This document shows positions 61,935 to 64,000 of a DNA stretch of 64,000 bases, piece by piece (position 1 is the first letter of the stretch; every line of letters starts with the position of its first letter). Under the pieces are notes generated by a model, which did no database searches, had not been told where the DNA came from, and was given only the letters and a program-made list of their open reading frames with translations. The position numbers and the translations under genes were made by a program. Source of the DNA: Thamnaconus septentrionalis (Eukaryota > Chordata > Actinopteri > Tetraodontiformes > Monacanthidae); assembly GCA_009823395.1 (NCBI GenBank), contig CM020513.1, forward strand, positions 16,784,501 to 16,848,500, in the 5' to 3' direction.

Positions 61935-62741
61935 ACTTATTTAGTCTAAAAGTATTAATGTTCTATAGTGGGGTGACTGTGCTTAGTGCATCTGAACAGG
62001 TTTCACACTGAGCGAGTATCAATAGATTAACAGACTGTATTGTCATTATTGGGATGAAAAATGTCATTTTATTGATAATACATGCAATTATTTTCCATTG
62101 TAAACCCAGTGCGGTGGCTCAGCACCAGGTTGTGAAGCGCTGCTCTCACGGACGTGCAGGAAAACTTCCTCAAACTTCCCCCCTGAACTCCGACAACAAG
62201 TTTTCTGTGTTTTTCTGCCTGTTTGCGTGTGTTGACTGCTGTCGTCAGCAGGCTGTAATCCCTCTGAGCCTCCCTCTCTGCATGTTTGTGTTGCTCCTTC
62301 GCCTTCCCTCTCTCTCTCTCTCTCCACCTCCTCCACCACGCCGGGTGGAAAATGCCGGACTGCATGTTTATGTGTGTCCGTTGGTTCGTTTGTGTGTGTG
62401 TGTGTGTGAGAGAGAGATTCAGCGGACTGGCCTTTGATACAGAGAGAGTTTTTAAGAAATGCAATTTCCTGCTTTTCTGTATATGGCTGCATTCATGTCG
62501 GGTTTATTAGAATATGAAAGTGTTGCGCCGCAGTGCCAGGGCCGGCCTCTCCCTCTGTCCACCCCTCCTCCGCCCCTCCGCTCGCTCTCTCGCTCGCTCT
62601 CCGGCCTCTGCGGTCTCTCCGCCTGGCTCATGCATTAGAGATGAGGGGCTGGAGAGGAGAGGGAGACCAGCAGCTTACACCAGGAAACACACCCTCACAA
62701 ACAGGATCAACACGCCTCGTGGATCATTGATGTCTCCGTGT

Positions 62742-62766
62742 GTGTGTGTGTGTGTGTGTGTGTGAG
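62742..62766 (+). repeat. (GT)n microsatellite
   Basis: Short pure GT run. Confidence 0.85.
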
Positions 62767-63722
62767 AGACTGGGTAGGTGGGAGGGGGATGCAAGAACAG
62801 ATGAGTGTGTGTTTTTCACTCTGAAAATTTAATGTGCACTCGTGAAAGTTTCCTCCTTGATGAGTTAAAACCTGGTTTCAGGGAGCAAAGACTTTCTTCT
62901 TGCTTGACCTCCGCTCGGCCTCGTTTCACAAAGTTCCCGCATCCCACTGGTTCTCATCGTCATCAACCAGCAGAAACCTGTTAGGTCTGCGCAAAACAGC
63001 AGGTTTAGCCCTCTGTTTGCAGCCGTCAGCATGAGAGTCTGTTGTGTTAAACCTCCAACAAAACATTTGTCATTACAAAAGCAGCTCCTGTGCTCTGGGA
63101 TTAGTTTCAGTAGGTTGCCATTACTTACTTTACTTTCTCTTTCCTTTGCTTGACTAATAAACCGGTCTTATTTCACCACAACCGTGAAGAGGCGCACACA
63201 CAGCAACACTTGTGCGTTGGTGCCAGGCTGGTTTGTGAGTCTGAAGCCACGAATGGAAAGTTTCTGTCTGATGAACGACGACACGACGATGACAAAGTTT
63301 CTCTGATGGAAACCACTGAGCGTGAATCTGCGACATGAAGCGTATGAATTGAGTACAATGACGAGCAAATTGCGACAGTTGGCCACTCCCCCGGTGACCT
63401 CAGACTCCTCCTCCGTGTTCCGTTTCATTTTCCCTCTCATGATTTGCCTGCTAATTAAAGCCTCTTGATCAATGTGCTCTCCCTGCGCTGGCTTCCGCCT
63501 CGCGCTCCTCTCAAAATCACTTTTCCAATCTCTGATCTCTCACAGTCAGTGGGAGCGGCTGCCCCCCCCCTCCCCCCAACCCACCGGCCAGGGGCTAATG
63601 TTCGCCAGGCTCCCATCCAGACAGGGCCAGTCCTCTGACCTCTGACCCCAGCCTCTCTGTTCCTCACCTGGGTCAGCCCGCAGAGGACAGAGCCTGGGAG
63701 AAGATTAATGGAACTCACTGCC

Positions 63723-63725
<3 letters not shown>

Positions 63726-63795
<70 letters not shown>
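63726..63795 (+). repeat. (GT)n microsatellite
   Basis: Pure GT run of about 35 units near the window end. Confidence 0.94.
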
Positions 63796-63796
<1 letters not shown>

Positions 63797-64000
63797 CACA
63801 TAGGAGAGTAAAATACACCTTTTCCAGACAGAAGCAGGAATGCATGCTGGGAGAGTGAAGCACAGTTGCAGATGCAGGAGAGCAGCTGGCGGCGTTCACT
63901 CTGTTGCTGCTGAGTGAATTTCAACTTTCTGCTGCGTCTTTATTCATTTGCAGAAGATCACTTTCAATTGTGTAGCAAGTGATTACACACCTGGCTCACA

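Overview
This window is vertebrate, almost certainly teleost fish, genomic DNA. It shows one split gene with GT..AG introns, dense simple repeats and several non-autonomous DNA transposons of kinds common in fish. It has no operons, ribosome-binding sites or tightly packed genes. Long open frames away from the exons mostly translate microsatellites (poly-Ser/Leu, Arg/Glu, His/Thr, Cys/Val).

The gene is WWOX (WW domain-containing oxidoreductase), on the + strand. Four consecutive coding exons are present: 507-613 (107 bp), 25346-25434 (89 bp), 30340-30525 (186 bp) and 33957-34221 (265 bp). Lengths, phases and peptides match exons 5-8 as I recall them for human WWOX. They encode residues 138-352 in human numbering, most of the short-chain dehydrogenase/reductase (SDR) domain. 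The WW domains (exons 1-4) lie upstream of the window and the C-terminal exon 9 lies downstream.

Layout: end of intron 4 (1-506); exon 5; intron 5 (24.7 kb); exon 6; intron 6 (4.9 kb); exon 7; intron 7 (3.4 kb); exon 8; first 29.8 kb of intron 8, still open at the window end. A very long last intron fits WWOX. In human that intron spans fragile site FRA16D and, as I recall, carries conserved elements linked to the neighbouring gene MAF.

The introns hold: a 47-bp minisatellite (6.3-6.8 kb); a decayed non-LTR retrotransposon end whose tail is a pure 203-bp GAA/TTC tract (23.7-24.2 kb); six copies of one hAT-like element; a second hAT-like element; a PIF/Harbinger-like MITE with a TAA duplication; a Tc1-like MITE; and two TTAA-flanked MITEs sitting 22 and 38 nt after the exon 7 and exon 8 donors. 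Intron 8 also has an 0.8-kb nearly pure polypurine block and very long AG and CT tracts.

I found no second gene, RNA gene, CRISPR array or novel multi-gene system. The most interesting coding point is cysteine in place of the usual SDR catalytic-tetrad asparagine in exon 7. The best structural points are the GAA tract, the polypurine block and the transposons next to splice sites.
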